Below are positions 10,327-22,022 of a stretch of 64,000 bases of DNA, in pieces; position 1 is the stretch's first letter; every line of letters starts with the position of its first letter. This DNA comes from Ilyonectria destructans. Its lineage: Eukaryota; Ascomycota; Sordariomycetes; Hypocreales; Nectriaceae. Position numbers and translations under genes: made by a program. The stretch is taken from the NCBI GenBank assembly GCA_020740775.1, contig JAHEWK010000007.1:682001-746000 (forward strand), read 5' to 3'. The notes beneath the pieces were generated by a model. The model saw only the letters and a list, made by a program, of their open reading frames with translations, did not search any database and was not told the DNA's origin.

Positions 10327-13300
10327 CTAGTTAAGCCACGGGTACACTTCTTCGTTATCCTTATCCTGCAAAAAGTTGGAAAATTTCCTCAGCCGTATAT
10401 ATCGCTGGCTGTTTGGATCGCTCTCATCACCTTGGTCGGAAATATTCTTCAACATGGCTTCGACAAACCGCTTTTTCGAATGATACTCAACCCCGTTGGC
10501 TCCAAAAGTTTCCTCTGGGAATTGCATGCGACGACACGAGAGCATGAGCGAGGAGACTCCAGCCACTATAGCGGTAGCAACGGAGCTTCCAGAAATGCTG
10601 TCATTGGACTCCAAGTACGGCACTGCACCGGCAGAGATGTCAGTACCGTGGACCTTGTAGTCATACTGTCCCACATGGCGATCGGAAAAATTGCCAAACT
10701 CGTTGCATGCCACGATGACCTTGGTTTCATGGCAGCTAGCCGGCCACGAGTCCTTCACATTCCAGCCTTCATCATGGTGGCTGCAGTACTGAATGATACC
10801 CTTCTGGTCCGCCTCCATGACCGCCTTCTGAAGCATGTTGGAATATTGGTTGTTGTTGGTAAAATCCGGGATGGAAAAGCTCATGGAAATAATGTCCACG
10901 TCTCTGCTGATCGCCCAGTTTATAGCCTGTTCAAGTCAGAATGACGCGGGAGCTCTAGGAAGTTTTAGACGCCTTACCTCGGCAACATTGTCTGGCAAAA
11001 TACCCTGTCTGCCCTCAACGACCTTCGCAACGTATAGTTCGCAATGTGGGTCAATTGCGCATATCAGATTGGCCATTTGGGTGCCATGGGGATCGGATGC
11101 GAATAGCCATGATCCCAGCCGGCTTGCATCATCGACAAACGAGTGACCATCCTCTATGCGCGGCCACAACCCTTTGTGATTCTGACTCCCTCGCCGCGGA
11201 GGTATGTTCAAAATTCCATTGTCCAAGATTGCAATACGAGTCGGTCGGACCTGTTTGCCTGTGTTCAGGGATTCCGAGACCCAGCTGCTGTAACGTGTGA
11301 TGTAGGCAAAGAGGTCTGGCACTGCTCTTTCGGCACTGGGCGGGGGTTAGTTCTAGTTGAGCCCTAAAGGATGGTGACTGGTAATTTACTTACATTTCTG
11401 AGAGATTCTTGGTATTATTAGGTGGCAAGGAATTCCACATCTGAACCACCATGGTGTATTGAAAGCCCTTTCGGCGGCCTTTCAACTCCCTGAGTACTGG
11501 AGCAATCTTTGCTTTTAATCTTGTGCAACATTCTGGTGTCATCAAATCCTGGTGACATATGTTAGCTATTGCATGTGGACTTGGTAGGGATCATAAAAAC
11601 CCACTTGGATAAAGTGAATTTTAACCGACTTGAGCTGTGAAATAAGCATGTTAGACAAGAGCAAACTGGAGAGAGAGAGAACATCAGCGACGATCCTTGG
11701 CTAACTTACCTTTTCCATGGACTTAATCCCATCCGCGCTTAACCAATGATCCACGACTGCCATCTTGCCGCTCGAATACAAGTGAAGTTCAGTTAGACGC
11801 TTCTTGGTCTTGGGCTTAAAACATGAGATTGCGATATCCAGGTGTCTCCAGTCTAACGACAAAACCCCAAGCTCCTCTACTTCCTCGCCAATCCTCTCCT
11901 CATCGTGGGGATTGTACATTCGGTCTAGGACTTTGAGCTTCATGACCTTACGGACGCCCTTTCGCTTTAGCCAACGCAGGGTTTCGAAGACCTCGCCATG
12001 TACATGCACGCACCGTTCCGGTCCTTTTTCCCAAACATCGAGGTCTAAGGCGGGAAAATCGGCATATCGGAGCACCTCTTCGAACTTGAGGTGGTGTTTG
12101 GTCTCTTCAACTGAGAGGGCTTTGAGGGACTGTACAAACTCGTCTACCGAATATAGTCTCGACGCAAAGCGTGAGAGGTCAAAGCAGACTTGGCCGACTG
12201 TAGCCAAAATGTTAGTAGAGAGCTCGGTGGATTTTACCTTTTCGGGCAGCATGCAAGATGCGGAATGTACTTGCCAGATTCTTCATTCGTTGTCAGCTAG
12301 GTTTCTAGAACGGGAACAACGGTGACCAAACTTATAAACACGAAGCAGGAGACACTCACCATCCGACTCACGAAATATCTTGGCTATCGTCTTCATTCCG
12401 TCTGCATGTTCTATAGTGGCGTGGACCAACAACTTGCGGATTTCTGCACCGGGGTCCACCTCCGCTTTGGCTTTCGGCTTGTTATCGGGGTTTGGAGCCG
12501 TTCCTGGCGTAGCACCTGATGACTTTGATGGAAATTTCGGCGATTGGCTCCTCAACTCGATCGCCGAGTCGATGGATGCTGTATCGAGACTGATAGTGGG
12601 GATCGATGTTTCGATACTAGGTGATGTAGAGGCCCTGCGATGGGCCTTACTATCAACAACGACGAAGTTCAGATGCCAGAGAGGATACACATCCAGATCG
12701 GCAATCCCCTTCACTGGAACCGCCTTCATCACTGAGTTTGGATCCTCTTCCAGGAGCTGCTTTACAAGTTCAACCTTCTGGTGCTGAACAGCGATATGGA
12801 GCATGCAGCGGTCATGTTCCTTCTCGTTGATCTCCTTCCAGCGAGCCTGGACAGAGCTGAGCTTCCAGATGTCCAAGTGGCCGCATTTGACAATTTCGCT
12901 CATGAGCTCAAAGTCAAGTATGCGATGGAACTGAGGAGCACCCGCAATGTTTTGCAAAAAGCACAAGTCTTTGTCCAGCTTGAGGGCGGTGTGAAAGAGT
13001 GCTTTGGCTGTTTGGCCGTCCGCCATCAGGCGCTCAACTGCGCGCTGGATCGGTGCCAGTAACCACACGAAGACGAGGTCGTGTTCCATGATCAGCTGCA
13101 AAACTTCTTCGTCGACTATGAGCTCTGCGTCGGTTGTGAAAATCTCGACGAGTTGAGCTCTTGTTCGCTCCATCTCCTTTTCGGCGTTTAATCTGAAGTT
13201 GCGGTCCCGTCCTGGGAATTTGCTGTTGGCCCATGATGATTTATAATTCAACACGCCCAGAATGGCGTCTTTTGTCTTGAGGTCACCTCTGTACTGGAGC

Positions 13301-14517
13301 ATCATCTCGACAACGGGCAAAACGTGATTGTCGTTCGCGTTGGAGCCTCGGTCACTTTGCCAGTCGTCGCACATCATGTCGTCCTCAGGAAATACACTAC
13401 GTCTGTCATCAACCATTCTGATAGCCATAAATGTCTGTTGAACGACCTGGCTGAGTATCATCTCATCTGCGAGATAATCAACTGTGACATCGTCATGGAC
13501 GTCTAGCTTGAGAAGTATCTCTATCACTTCGAGTTGCTTCTGATTGCGGTTCTGGATGTAATTGCTAACCGCGCGCTGGAGTACTGTGGATTGCGGATTG
13601 CTCTCTTTCATGACCCTCACTAGGTACTCGGTTGGGTTAGATATGCCTCGAAGCAAGGGATACCGGTCGGCAGTCTTTTTAGTGCCATCCATGATGATGA
13701 ACTTGCGGCACTCGTTGATCATGAATTCCATAAGCTCGGTCTCTCCTTTGTCCATTGCGTGGGAGAAGGCAGGTGTTCTTTTGACCTTGTTTGTTTGATG
13801 CTCCTTTGCCTTCTGGCAATGCTTTTTTAGGAATCCTGCAGGCAGCCGATTGAATGCTAGCATTGGGTGTACGCTGATAAGAGCTTTGCTGAGCATGTAG
13901 TAAGCATCGCGGGAAGTAACCAAGGGGCGACCAGACGACTGAGAATAGCGGCTATCCCTAGATTGAAGTGCTGGGAAGAACTGATGAGAGGGAGGCGGAG
14001 AAAATGGCATGCTGATGCCCTCATCGTCACTGCCATCGTCGTGACAGTTGGCGTTTGGCATGAGCCGCACCGCGTCACTCATCATGCACCATAGAACGCA
14101 AGCATCAACTCCGTCTGGAGGTTGTTGGATAAATCGGCGAACTTCTTGCGCGACGTCGTCATCCCAAAAGAACTCCTGCTGGCGTCGTCCCGATGTGGCT
14201 GCTTCCGGTTGCTCATCTCCAAGACCTGCAACCCTGGCTTTCCGTTCCATCTGCTTCATAATGTCCGATCGTAAGGGATCGAGGAGGAATGTTACTTTAG
14301 CGCCAACGTCGTTGACTCTGAATCCGTCCATTTGTCTTAGCCATGCACTTGTTGTCTCCCACAGCGTTTCCCCAAGAGTGTCATTGTGGGGATTCAATGG
14401 TGCTGCAGGCGATTTGGTGGTCGTTGCTGGGTCGCTGTGGAGTTCCAACGCAGGGAGTCGCTGGATCGTAGTTACATGCTGGCTTGTTTGCGTCATTGTC
14501 GCAATGCTGGTTTGCAT
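10327..14517 (-). CDS. Subtilisin-like (S8) serine protease with long helical/ankyrin-like N-terminal region
   Basis: Six exons: 14517-12360, 12197-11710, 11634-11605 (30 bp), 11548-11394, 11335-10978 and 10926-10327. The spliced length is 3,789 bp, 1,262 aa. Intron 1 (162 bp) is the least certain; its acceptor follows a TACTAAC branch site. The N-terminal 720 residues are mostly helical with ankyrin-like stretches (CMLHIAVQHQKVELVKQLL). A middle part (about 750-940) precedes the S8 domain. Catalytic residues are all present: Asp in RIAILDNGI (about 982), His in DPHGTQMANLI (about 1027) and Ser in ISGSSVATAIVAG (about 1178). There is no signal peptide, so it is probably cytosolic. S8 domains are common effector parts of fungal STAND-type and allorecognition proteins. 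It is head-to-head with the 314-aa protein at 15285. Confidence 0.85.
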
Positions 14518-15284
14518 AGTGACGGCCTAGATGTTTTCCAGTTGGATCTCAACTATCATGAAATGGGAGAAATGTCTGCCGAGACGGACAGAGCGTGGCA
14601 TTTCACGAACCCACATATGCAGAGTAAAGCAGGTGTCAGACACCTTCGGCTCATACAGCGGGCTCTCCGGGAATGGAACCAGAGCCTCATCGTCCTCGAT
14701 GTATCCCCCACACTGTGAGCCACATTGTTAGCCGAGCTGAAAAATGTTGCATTTCGTGCAAGGGTGATAATTGGTTCTGGCTGGCACTCCCTTGTCGTAC
14801 TCCAAGACTAGCCTGAACGGTCCGCCCCATGCTTGACAAGTCAGTATTCAATATGCAAGAATGAGCACTACGCAATGTGTTTTCAGCCTCATTTTCCGGA
14901 AACCGACCTCCGCGTCATCCGGTTGGCCACTGAAAGGATCCCATGACAAATGAAAGGGCAAATTATCTGACGCTCCTCTCTGTGGCTGCGTCTCAAGCCA
15001 ATAAGGCAACTATGAGTTATCGTCGCATCACTAGTGTCGGACTCATGCGGCCAGGTTCGAAGATGACAATGCATGACCGTCGTAGTTGCCCCGGCGGGCG
15101 CTGGATTGCGGGGAGAATGAGGCTCCCGGGGTATGCTCTCAAGAGTGCGTCAATTAGAACGTGGATGGCTCGTATGTGGATAAAGGCTTGGGATGTTGAA
15201 CGTCCGATTTTAGAGCATCATCCAGTCCAGGAGAGTTTGCGCTACCACAGGCTGCAATACGAGTCTCACACCCACATCACTACC
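14518..15284. promoter_or_regulatory. Shared divergent intergenic region
   Basis: 767 bp between the S8 protease start (14517, minus) and the start of the 314-aa protein (15285, plus). It must contain both promoters. The plus frame is open through much of it, but the reading before 15285 has no protein-like character, and the context at 15285 (CACTACCATGG) fits a fungal start. No specific operator recognised. Confidence 0.4.
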
Positions 15285-16229
15285 ATGGCCGATGAGTGGG
15301 ATAACGACTACGCGGACTTCGACGACGATACCGAAGTTGATCTCTTCGAAACCAAAGATCGAACGACACAGGACCATGGTGGCCTCAAATCCTTCAAGAC
15401 CAAGGATGGTGGGCTTGTCTACTATTCTGACGATCCGTCTGGATTTACTGTCAGCACGGAGAGGCTCTTGCAGGTCGATGGTTTCGAGGACGATACGGAA
15501 CAGCAGCGAATGACGCTCATTATCCTGAAGGTGGTCCTGGCTTCCAACGATGATGGGCAGAGGATCCGACATGTTACATTTAGCATGGAGCTACAAGACC
15601 AAAAGCTCCCAGAGAAAGCTGAACCAAGGCTCGTCGCCTGGGCGCCGTTCGACGCGATGGTTCGATCTAATATGACAAAGGTCGGCGTGGAGGAAACAGT
15701 CAGTACCGGATCAAAGGTCGGCGGCGGAGGTGGAGGTGTTACTGCAGAGGCCTCTTTGGGCTACGAAAAGAAGATTTCGTGGTCCCAGACCTACTTCAAC
15801 TCAGGCCACGCGTACCCCATCATGGACAGAAAGACTCAGGAACGCAACGGCGTGCGCTGGGTTCTGACGTCGAACCCCAAGGAGGTCAGTGGGGTGCCGC
15901 CAGGAATCACAGTCGCGATACTACTGTCTCGTTCGACGGACAAGCCGTATCTTGCTGAGTTCAACATCTCGGTCACTGGAGGAACAATACATAACCTGAA
16001 AAGGGACATCAAGACGGTGCTGGGCATGAAGCCGGGAACAACGAGGCCGTACAAGATTACCCCGTCTAAAACACCAATCAAGCGCGGGGAAGGAGAGAGC
16101 CTGTTCAAGTTGGCCCAAATTCAGCCGAACAGACTGGGTAGACTGAGAGAGGGAGGGGAGCTAACCAATTTGACTCTGGTGTGGGGTGACGACGTGCAGA
16201 CGAAGGAGGAGGAGGAGACGGGGGAGTAG
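15285..16229 (+). CDS. 314-aa beta-rich protein with glycine linker, unknown function; possible effector partner
   Basis: Single exon; I chose the ATG at 15285 because the sequence turns protein-like there (acidic start MADEWDNDYADFDDD). Residues 20-110 read as alternating strands (GGLVYYSDDPSGFTV, RMTLIILKVVLA). A run of six glycines (KVGGGGGGVTAEASLGYEK) at about 147-165 is followed by strand-rich segments (NGVRWVLTSNPKEVSG, PPGITVAILLSR, LAEFNISVTGG) and a charged tail ending EEEETGE. No signal peptide or enzyme motif. I recall similar fungal proteins with a W-x-L-x-x-N-P-x-x-x-x-G-I/V-P block beside STAND genes, but I know no function for them. Its size, fold style and position beside an S8 protease suggest, without proof, a protease-controlled effector. 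Confidence 0.7.
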   Translation: MADEWDNDYADFDDDTEVDLFETKDRTTQDHGGLKSFKTKDGGLVYYSDDPSGFTVSTERLLQVDGFEDDTEQQRMTLIILKVVLASNDDGQRIRHVTFSMELQDQKLPEKAEPRLVAWAPFDAMVRSNMTKVGVEETVSTGSKVGGGGGGVTAEASLGYEKKISWSQTYFNSGHAYPIMDRKTQERNGVRWVLTSNPKEVSGVPPGITVAILLSRSTDKPYLAEFNISVTGGTIHNLKRDIKTVLGMKPGTTRPYKITPSKTPIKRGEGESLFKLAQIQPNRLGRLREGGELTNLTLVWGDDVQTKEEEETGE

Positions 16230-16769
16230 AGGTAGAAAAATGTCCTCTACACGGATAGCTTCGTGGTGTAATGCATGTTTTTGTAAGGCTCACTTTGTAA
16301 TGAGTCCTATTTGAGATTAGTAAGATACCTTATAACTTGCTTTTGAATGACGTGCAATTCAGGACGGGGTAACTTCAATTGCATGTCTAGTTGGTCAAAT
16401 CCACGGGGAATACCGGCTGCTTACGCCCTCAGCCTCGAGATGGCTGAGCTGAGCAACCATTACAGCGTACCCAGCTTGAAGAGGCGAATGAGAGCCGTCT
16501 AGGATAAATCGCTGGCATTCTGATACTCCACTTAGAAAGTAACCATGATAATCAGCTACGGCGTCTGCAGGCCACACGGCATTGCATATTGATCGGGCAT
16601 CCATGGCTAAGTCCGGACATCAGGTTCCGTGCCTCTCTTTGGACGCCACGAAGCCCCAGCTCGAATGCCCGAGTAGCGATTGTTGGGATCCCAACTCAGT
16701 AGAGCCCAGACTGTCCCCTCCTGCGCGATCGATCCTCCGAGAGATACTACTTCGCGTCGCCCAAACCCA
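16230..16769. other. Intergenic
   Basis: 540 bp between two plus-strand genes. It contains the 3' UTR of the 314-aa gene and the STAND gene promoter. Nothing else recognised; the short ORFs look non-coding. Confidence 0.4.
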
Positions 16770-19700
16770 ATGGCATCCTTAACAGCAGGCTTCATTCGGC
16801 TACCACTCCGAGAAAGCGCCACCTTCGACCGAAGTCACGACCAGTCTCATAGAGATGGCACAGGAAGCTCCGACCTTCCCCTCACCGACGAGCCCGAGAA
16901 CTCCGGCGATCGTTCAAGACAAACTTCCGATCGAGATTATACCTCCCCGCCAGACTCTCACGTGAACCTCAGACATATCACGACATACATCAATAGTGTC
17001 GTTAGCAAAGTTCAACATGCCGTTAGTACTTTGCTCAGGTGCCTGAGAGAGGAGGGAAAGGGACCCGATGGCCGAGGTACGCGTGCCGCCATGTTGTCTC
17101 TGCAACAGATGAAGCTCCAGGGAGTTGCTCTACAGGAACGTCTGTCGCAGGATCCCGCAAGCTTTGAAAGCGTAGCTCCTCACGCTTTGACATTATCTTC
17201 TTACCTGGGAGATCTCGAAAACACAGTGCATGGCCTCCTGCGGCGAAGAACAAACAGCTGGCTAAACCTGGCCGTTTCTCCCCGGCAACGTTCCGATAGC
17301 GAGCACACCAGCGAGGTTAGGTTGGAGCAAGAATTTCATCGCTTCAAAAGCACACTGGACTGGGCGATGCCAGTGGTCAGAGAATTCAGCAACATGGTTA
17401 AGGCTGGAGCCTACCTTGAAAAGCAGTCGATGGCTGCTCAGAACCCACGGTGCCACCCCATGTCCATACTAGATGCCAGTTTCAGTTCTAACGTGGATAG
17501 CAGCACGACAAATTGGCAAAAAATAGAATCTAGGCAATCTGAAGAAGATTCTATACCTCCCTTTGATGAGAGGATAAGGCAACTTGCGACTCGCGTATAT
17601 CATCCCTCAAAACCACATCGCGATGTCCCGGGCGCCTCCGCCAAGCGACACCTGCATATCAAATCCTCCAGAGTCATGGGATCTGCTACATGGCTCATTG
17701 AAAACGCCCAGTTTGTTAGTTGGTTATATGGTCCGACCTATACCGTGTTCGAATGCCATGGCCCGGAGGGTGTAGGCAAAAGCGTGCTAGTGTGAGTATT
17801 TTGAATCGGAACTGTACCCTTCACCATCCAGGAGCTGATATCAACAAGATCAAAAGCAATTGAACTCTTTGAGAAGGTTGAAATCGCTCATGCATACTTT
17901 TACCTGGGCCGTGGCAAGGTACAGACGGCAATGGGTGTGACTCTCGCGCTACTTGAGCAACTTTGCCTCCTTGTAGGAGACATTCCGTTTTCCTCCGAGA
18001 TCAATGGTCTCCGAAGGACCTACTCAACAAAATCACAAGCCAGTGATTGGAGCATATCAACTAACCAGTCCAGACCATCAAAAGCTCCACAGCGACGGCT
18101 GTCAGCTTCCTTCGGGAAGGCCATCGTCCCACCGTCCATCTCACAGGACTTGGGCGCGGGCACTATGAGCACTTTTAAGACAAGCGCCACAGTATATCTC
18201 TACAATTTGAATCCAGGGCAGCAGCGATTATACCACCAACAGTTCCCAGAACAAAGTTCTTTGCATGTGCAGAGAGATCCAGAAGTCAACATGCAGACTC
18301 TATCCGACAACTCAGTATCAGCGATCACCCTCCAGAGTTTAAGTGGTCCTGCAGACATCTCGGAACCTTTTTATTCGAGCATACCACAGTCGCCAGTCAC
18401 TTTGATGCAGTTCATTGATACAATGACTCTTTCCCAGGATCCACCTGCCATGAAGACCTTGTTCGACGTGTTGCGCAAAACGCTTCGAAAGCTTGATGAC
18501 CATGTCGTCATTGTCTTGGACGGGTGGGATGAGGACAACATGGTGGATCCGCCGGCGTTTGCAGACCTTCTACACACTTTGCTAAAATTGAAGTGCAAGA
18601 TATTCATTACGAGTCACTCTACACAGGACTTCCAAGCAGATGACACGATCTTGCGGATGGACCTGTCTCCAAACTTAGAGCATCGAGGCCGGTGGAGTGA
18701 TGTTCAAATGTTTGTTGAAGATCTCCTTCAGAGGGAGCAACATCACCAGAGCTTCAAGACATCGCCAGATTTCATTTCCGTTTGCGCGAAGAGGGTAGCA
18801 GATATGTCAAGCGGAATGTAGGTTGCAGAGTCACTCACTGTTTAATCACGTTAATTGACTCTACACAGGTTCATCAAAGCGAGATTATACACTATGATAC
18901 TGCTAAGACAGCAGCACTTGACCCGAGAAAACCCGCGGAACTTGGAAAAATTGCTTGAGCTGCGGCAACCTCTCGTCACCTATGCGTTGAGGCAATTCCG
19001 CAACGACTCGACACCAGTGGCTGCTCCATCCTTGGCGCTGGTGATGTGGCTACAGCTATCTGGGAAATACCCGCTCTCAACGGAATACGAGGACGCGTTT
19101 CAGGCAATCCTCGACTATTTCATGGGACCGCCAACACAGAAAGTAGAATACGGCGACGTTTTGGAGAAGGTCGAGCCTTTTGTGACCGTGGACCATGGTA
19201 ACAACCTACTTCACTTTACTTCGCCAGAGATAGCGACATTGGTCCAACGCGAATTCAACGACACGGAACAGAGCATGGAAATGCAAGTCGCTATTGCGAA
19301 AGCTTACTTGGACTATCTGCAAAGGGTCGATTTCAATGTGGGCTGCTGTGATACCGAACCAGCACTCATGGAATTGCTTGGAAAATACAAATTTGTCGAA
19401 ACCGCAGCGCGTTGGGGAAGCCATTGCCGAAGCATTCTGAAAGGGTCCCCACAAGATCATGCCTTTCAGGAACATATCATGGACTTCCTTCACACACGAA
19501 ATTGTAGCTTGGCAATGCAAGTTTTACTATACACGAACCTGGAACATCTGGATCAACGTTTTGAAACTTGGGACTCCTTTGCTGAATGGATCACTACCCT
19601 ACCTAAACTTCACATTTTGTTGCGTCTCGGACTGGAAGATTCTGTCGAAACTCTGTTGCAGAGAGACGAAAGCCACATAAAGGAACGGGACATCCATGAG

Positions 19701-20591
19701 TCAACAGCCTTGCACGAAGCTGCCAAACGAGGCTTTGCGAGTGCAGTCAAGATTCTCTTGATACGAGATCCTGAGCTTGCTACTGCCTTGGACAAGTGGG
19801 GCAAGTCGTCGCTTTCCTATGCTTGGGAAAATCATCATACAGATGCGTTCGTGCGGCTTTTTGAAGCTCAGGGGAATGATCTCTGGTCCACTGACGGTCT
19901 TATCCCTGGCAACATCAGCCTCGATGACGTGGTTAGAGAATATTGCTTGGTCAAAAGCGGCTTGCCGACAGAGTCGAACCTCAATGCGACAAGCATTTCA
20001 TTACTCAAGGCAATACAAAACAGTCAGTCCAAAGTCACAGAATTGTTAATGAGATTCCAAGCCAATCTAGACATTGTGTTTCAAGATACATCGCTGCTAT
20101 ATGCTGCTGTCGAACGGAAGCAAGACAACATAGCCGCTCAATTGGTTGTGGCAGGCGCCAACCCATCACTTGAAATCACGGAAAGTAACGAGCTCAAAGA
20201 TCCAATTCTGCATCTGGTTATAAGAAAGTCACTCAGGAAGACATTTGTTGTTTTGATGGAATCGGGCCGTTTGGATGTCAACGTCGTCGATGCCTCTGGA
20301 AAGACGGCACTTTTCGCTGCGCTAGAGGGGGATGATGAGAAAGAGTCATCTCGACTGGCAAGACGCTTGATGAGACATGGCATAGACGTCAATAGCGTTG
20401 ACGCTGAAGGTTCACATGTGCTACACATTGCTGCAAGAAGGGGATTTGTTTCCATCATCTCAGATATCATTTTCTCATCTCAACTTACGACAGCACCCAA
20501 GGATGCAAAGGGCTATACACCAGCACATTATGCATCCAAATATGGTCACTACCAAGGTGCAGTGATTCTTCTAGCTGCATATGGGGAATGA
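16770..20591 (+). CDS. NACHT-ankyrin STAND (NLR-like) protein
   Basis: Three exons: 16770-17791, 17849-18817 and 18869-20591, 1,237 aa. The first ATG of the frame is at 16770. Intron 1 could instead be 17790-17831 with a GTGTGA donor; both keep frame. Residues 1-320 form a helical N-terminal domain with no named match. Walker A is GPEGVGKSVL (about 331-340) and Walker B is HVVIVLDGWDED (about 560). The gap between them is about 220 residues, far longer than usual, and is filled by a Ser/Gln/Pro-rich insert. A winged-helix-like part follows, and from about 900 to the end there are ankyrin repeats (STALHEAAKRGFASAVKILL, GSHVLHIAARRGFVSIISDI). STAND proteins are ligand-triggered oligomerising switches; the ankyrins would be the sensor and the N-terminal domain the effector. 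Confidence 0.85.
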
Positions 20592-21242
20592 AGGGAAGCG
20601 TGGCTTAGAAACTTTCTCTGCTCAAGAATATACAATATGAAACTCCATGATGCAGACAATCAGGGCGATATTTTGTGTAATTAGCTGGAAGAGCTTTCAT
20701 GTGTGCATATCTAATGGCTTGAAAATTTAGAGACTAATTGTCTCACAAATCTAAATCGCCTCGTCTTCATCTAGGATATTCTATCCGATAGACACAAAGA
20801 TTATCCAAAATTCAGAGATTGATACTACCATATTCCTTTCCTTTGCAATTGACGGAATAAAGGTCCAGGTCCATAACTGAAGGCTCAGCCTCTGACAGGG
20901 AGGAGTGTCTCTGAGAATCTAATAACTGAATCAAGAGAGCTCGGTAACAAGTTCAAGACTAGGTGAAGAAGGTGTCAACCGGGTCAACATGTACACCGTC
21001 TGCAAACACTCTACGCGACGTCCATCCTTCGTGACTAGTTGGAAGGATCGAATTCGCGCGCGGGAACCCTAAGCCTAGATGCACAGATGGGCCTCTAAAC
21101 CTTCTTTATGTTACCATCCTCATCAGCCAGTGAAAGTGAAATTTTTGATCTTTCACCGCGATTCCCCCATTTCTAGGCTCGTGACCGACTTTCCCTCCAA
21201 CACCACCATCTTCGCCAAAGATTTCAGCCTCATAAAGACGAC
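20592..21242. other. Intergenic
   Basis: 650 bp with no gene recognised. A 22-bp string at 21036-21057 recurs exactly inside intron 4 of the monooxygenase gene at 59636-59657 (listed separately). Confidence 0.4.
21036..21057 (+). repeat. 22-bp exact repeat, copy 1 (other copy 59636-59657)
   Basis: The 22 bases beginning TAGTTGGAAGG and ending GAATTCGC occur here and again, in the same orientation, inside the 48-bp intron of the Baeyer-Villiger monooxygenase gene. The flanks differ within one or two bases on both sides. A chance match of this length in 64 kb is improbable. Confidence 0.7.
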
Positions 21243-21769
21243 ATGGACTTCCTCCATATGTCCAGGGACCATGTCCAAGCATGGGCCCAGTCGGCGATGC
21301 CCTCCCCTGCCGATAAAATCACCGTCGGGGCCGCCGTCGTTCGTACCAGCAAGAACGGCGCAGAGAGATCCTACTGTTAAAGAGAGCTAGACACAAGGCT
21401 TATTATCTCGGTGTCTTTGAGGTACCCGGCGTTAAAGTTAATGAGTCGGACACGTCGATATGGGACGCACTCGCTCGGGAAGTGGCCGAAGAAATGGACC
21501 TGACTGTCTCAAGGATCCTGAACTCGCTGGAGCCTTTCACATACACAACCGAGAAACAGGCCGGCGAAAGGTTGCCCATCCAATCCATTCAGAAGGTTGC
21601 CTTGCAGCTGAGCTACCTTGTCGAAGTGCACAGAACTGGGGACGACTTTGTGGTCAACCCCGATGATCATTCTGAAGGTACCTGGGCGACTGCCGACAGG
21701 TTATCTGCCATCCCGATAACAGATGAGATGAGAAAGAACGTGTTGGAGGGATTGAGTTCGTCAGCATAA
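21243..21769 (+). pseudogene. Nudix hydrolase broken by a 2-bp slip
   Basis: The frame from the ATG at 21243 reads MDFLHMSRDHVQAW and then a Nudix-like first strand, KITVGAAVVRTSKNGAE. It then runs off into a stop. The frame two bases further on continues the same domain without a gap: ILLLKRARHKAYYLGVFEVP, a Nudix box variant (PGVKVNE...WDALAREVAEEMDL) and the rest, ending with TAA at 21767-21769. The switch lies in GCAGAGAGATCC (21360-21371); one AG unit fewer would restore the frame. In the Nudix box the usual Gly-Gly-Lys is Gly-Val-Lys and the final EETGL is EEMDL, so the metal site is altered only at the edges. Members hydrolyse nucleoside-diphosphate-linked substrates; the substrate here is unknown. 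Confidence 0.75.
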
Positions 21770-22022
21770 TGAGCAATGAGCAAGCTAGGAGCATTGAGGG
21801 TAAATTAGCAATGCGGTTGCATACGTTGCGTTACGCCATCTGGTTGACATTCTCTTTCGCCGAATGTCAGACCTGCACCTGTCATGTTGATTTAATTAGT
21901 CAGCCAATATACTCCGACAAAACAAGAGAGACCCCTTGAACGAGCTGTGATGGCAACAGAGCCTGAACCTACCACTCACGGATTTAGTTCTTCGGAGGCG
22001 TAGGGGCAGGCACCGTACTAAA

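Noticed and set aside
10237..10944. 235-codon plus-strand ORF
   Set aside because: Antisense to the catalytic S8 exon, which has clear motifs; no family resemblance.
12198..12360. Two small introns in place of one 162-bp intron in the S8 gene
   Set aside because: Alternatives put stops in frame or need a 40-bp intron; the single intron with TACTAAC branch site keeps frame and gives ESDVGQVCFDLSRF.
12322..14530. Several plus-strand ORFs of 60-173 codons
   Set aside because: All antisense to the long first exon of the S8 gene.
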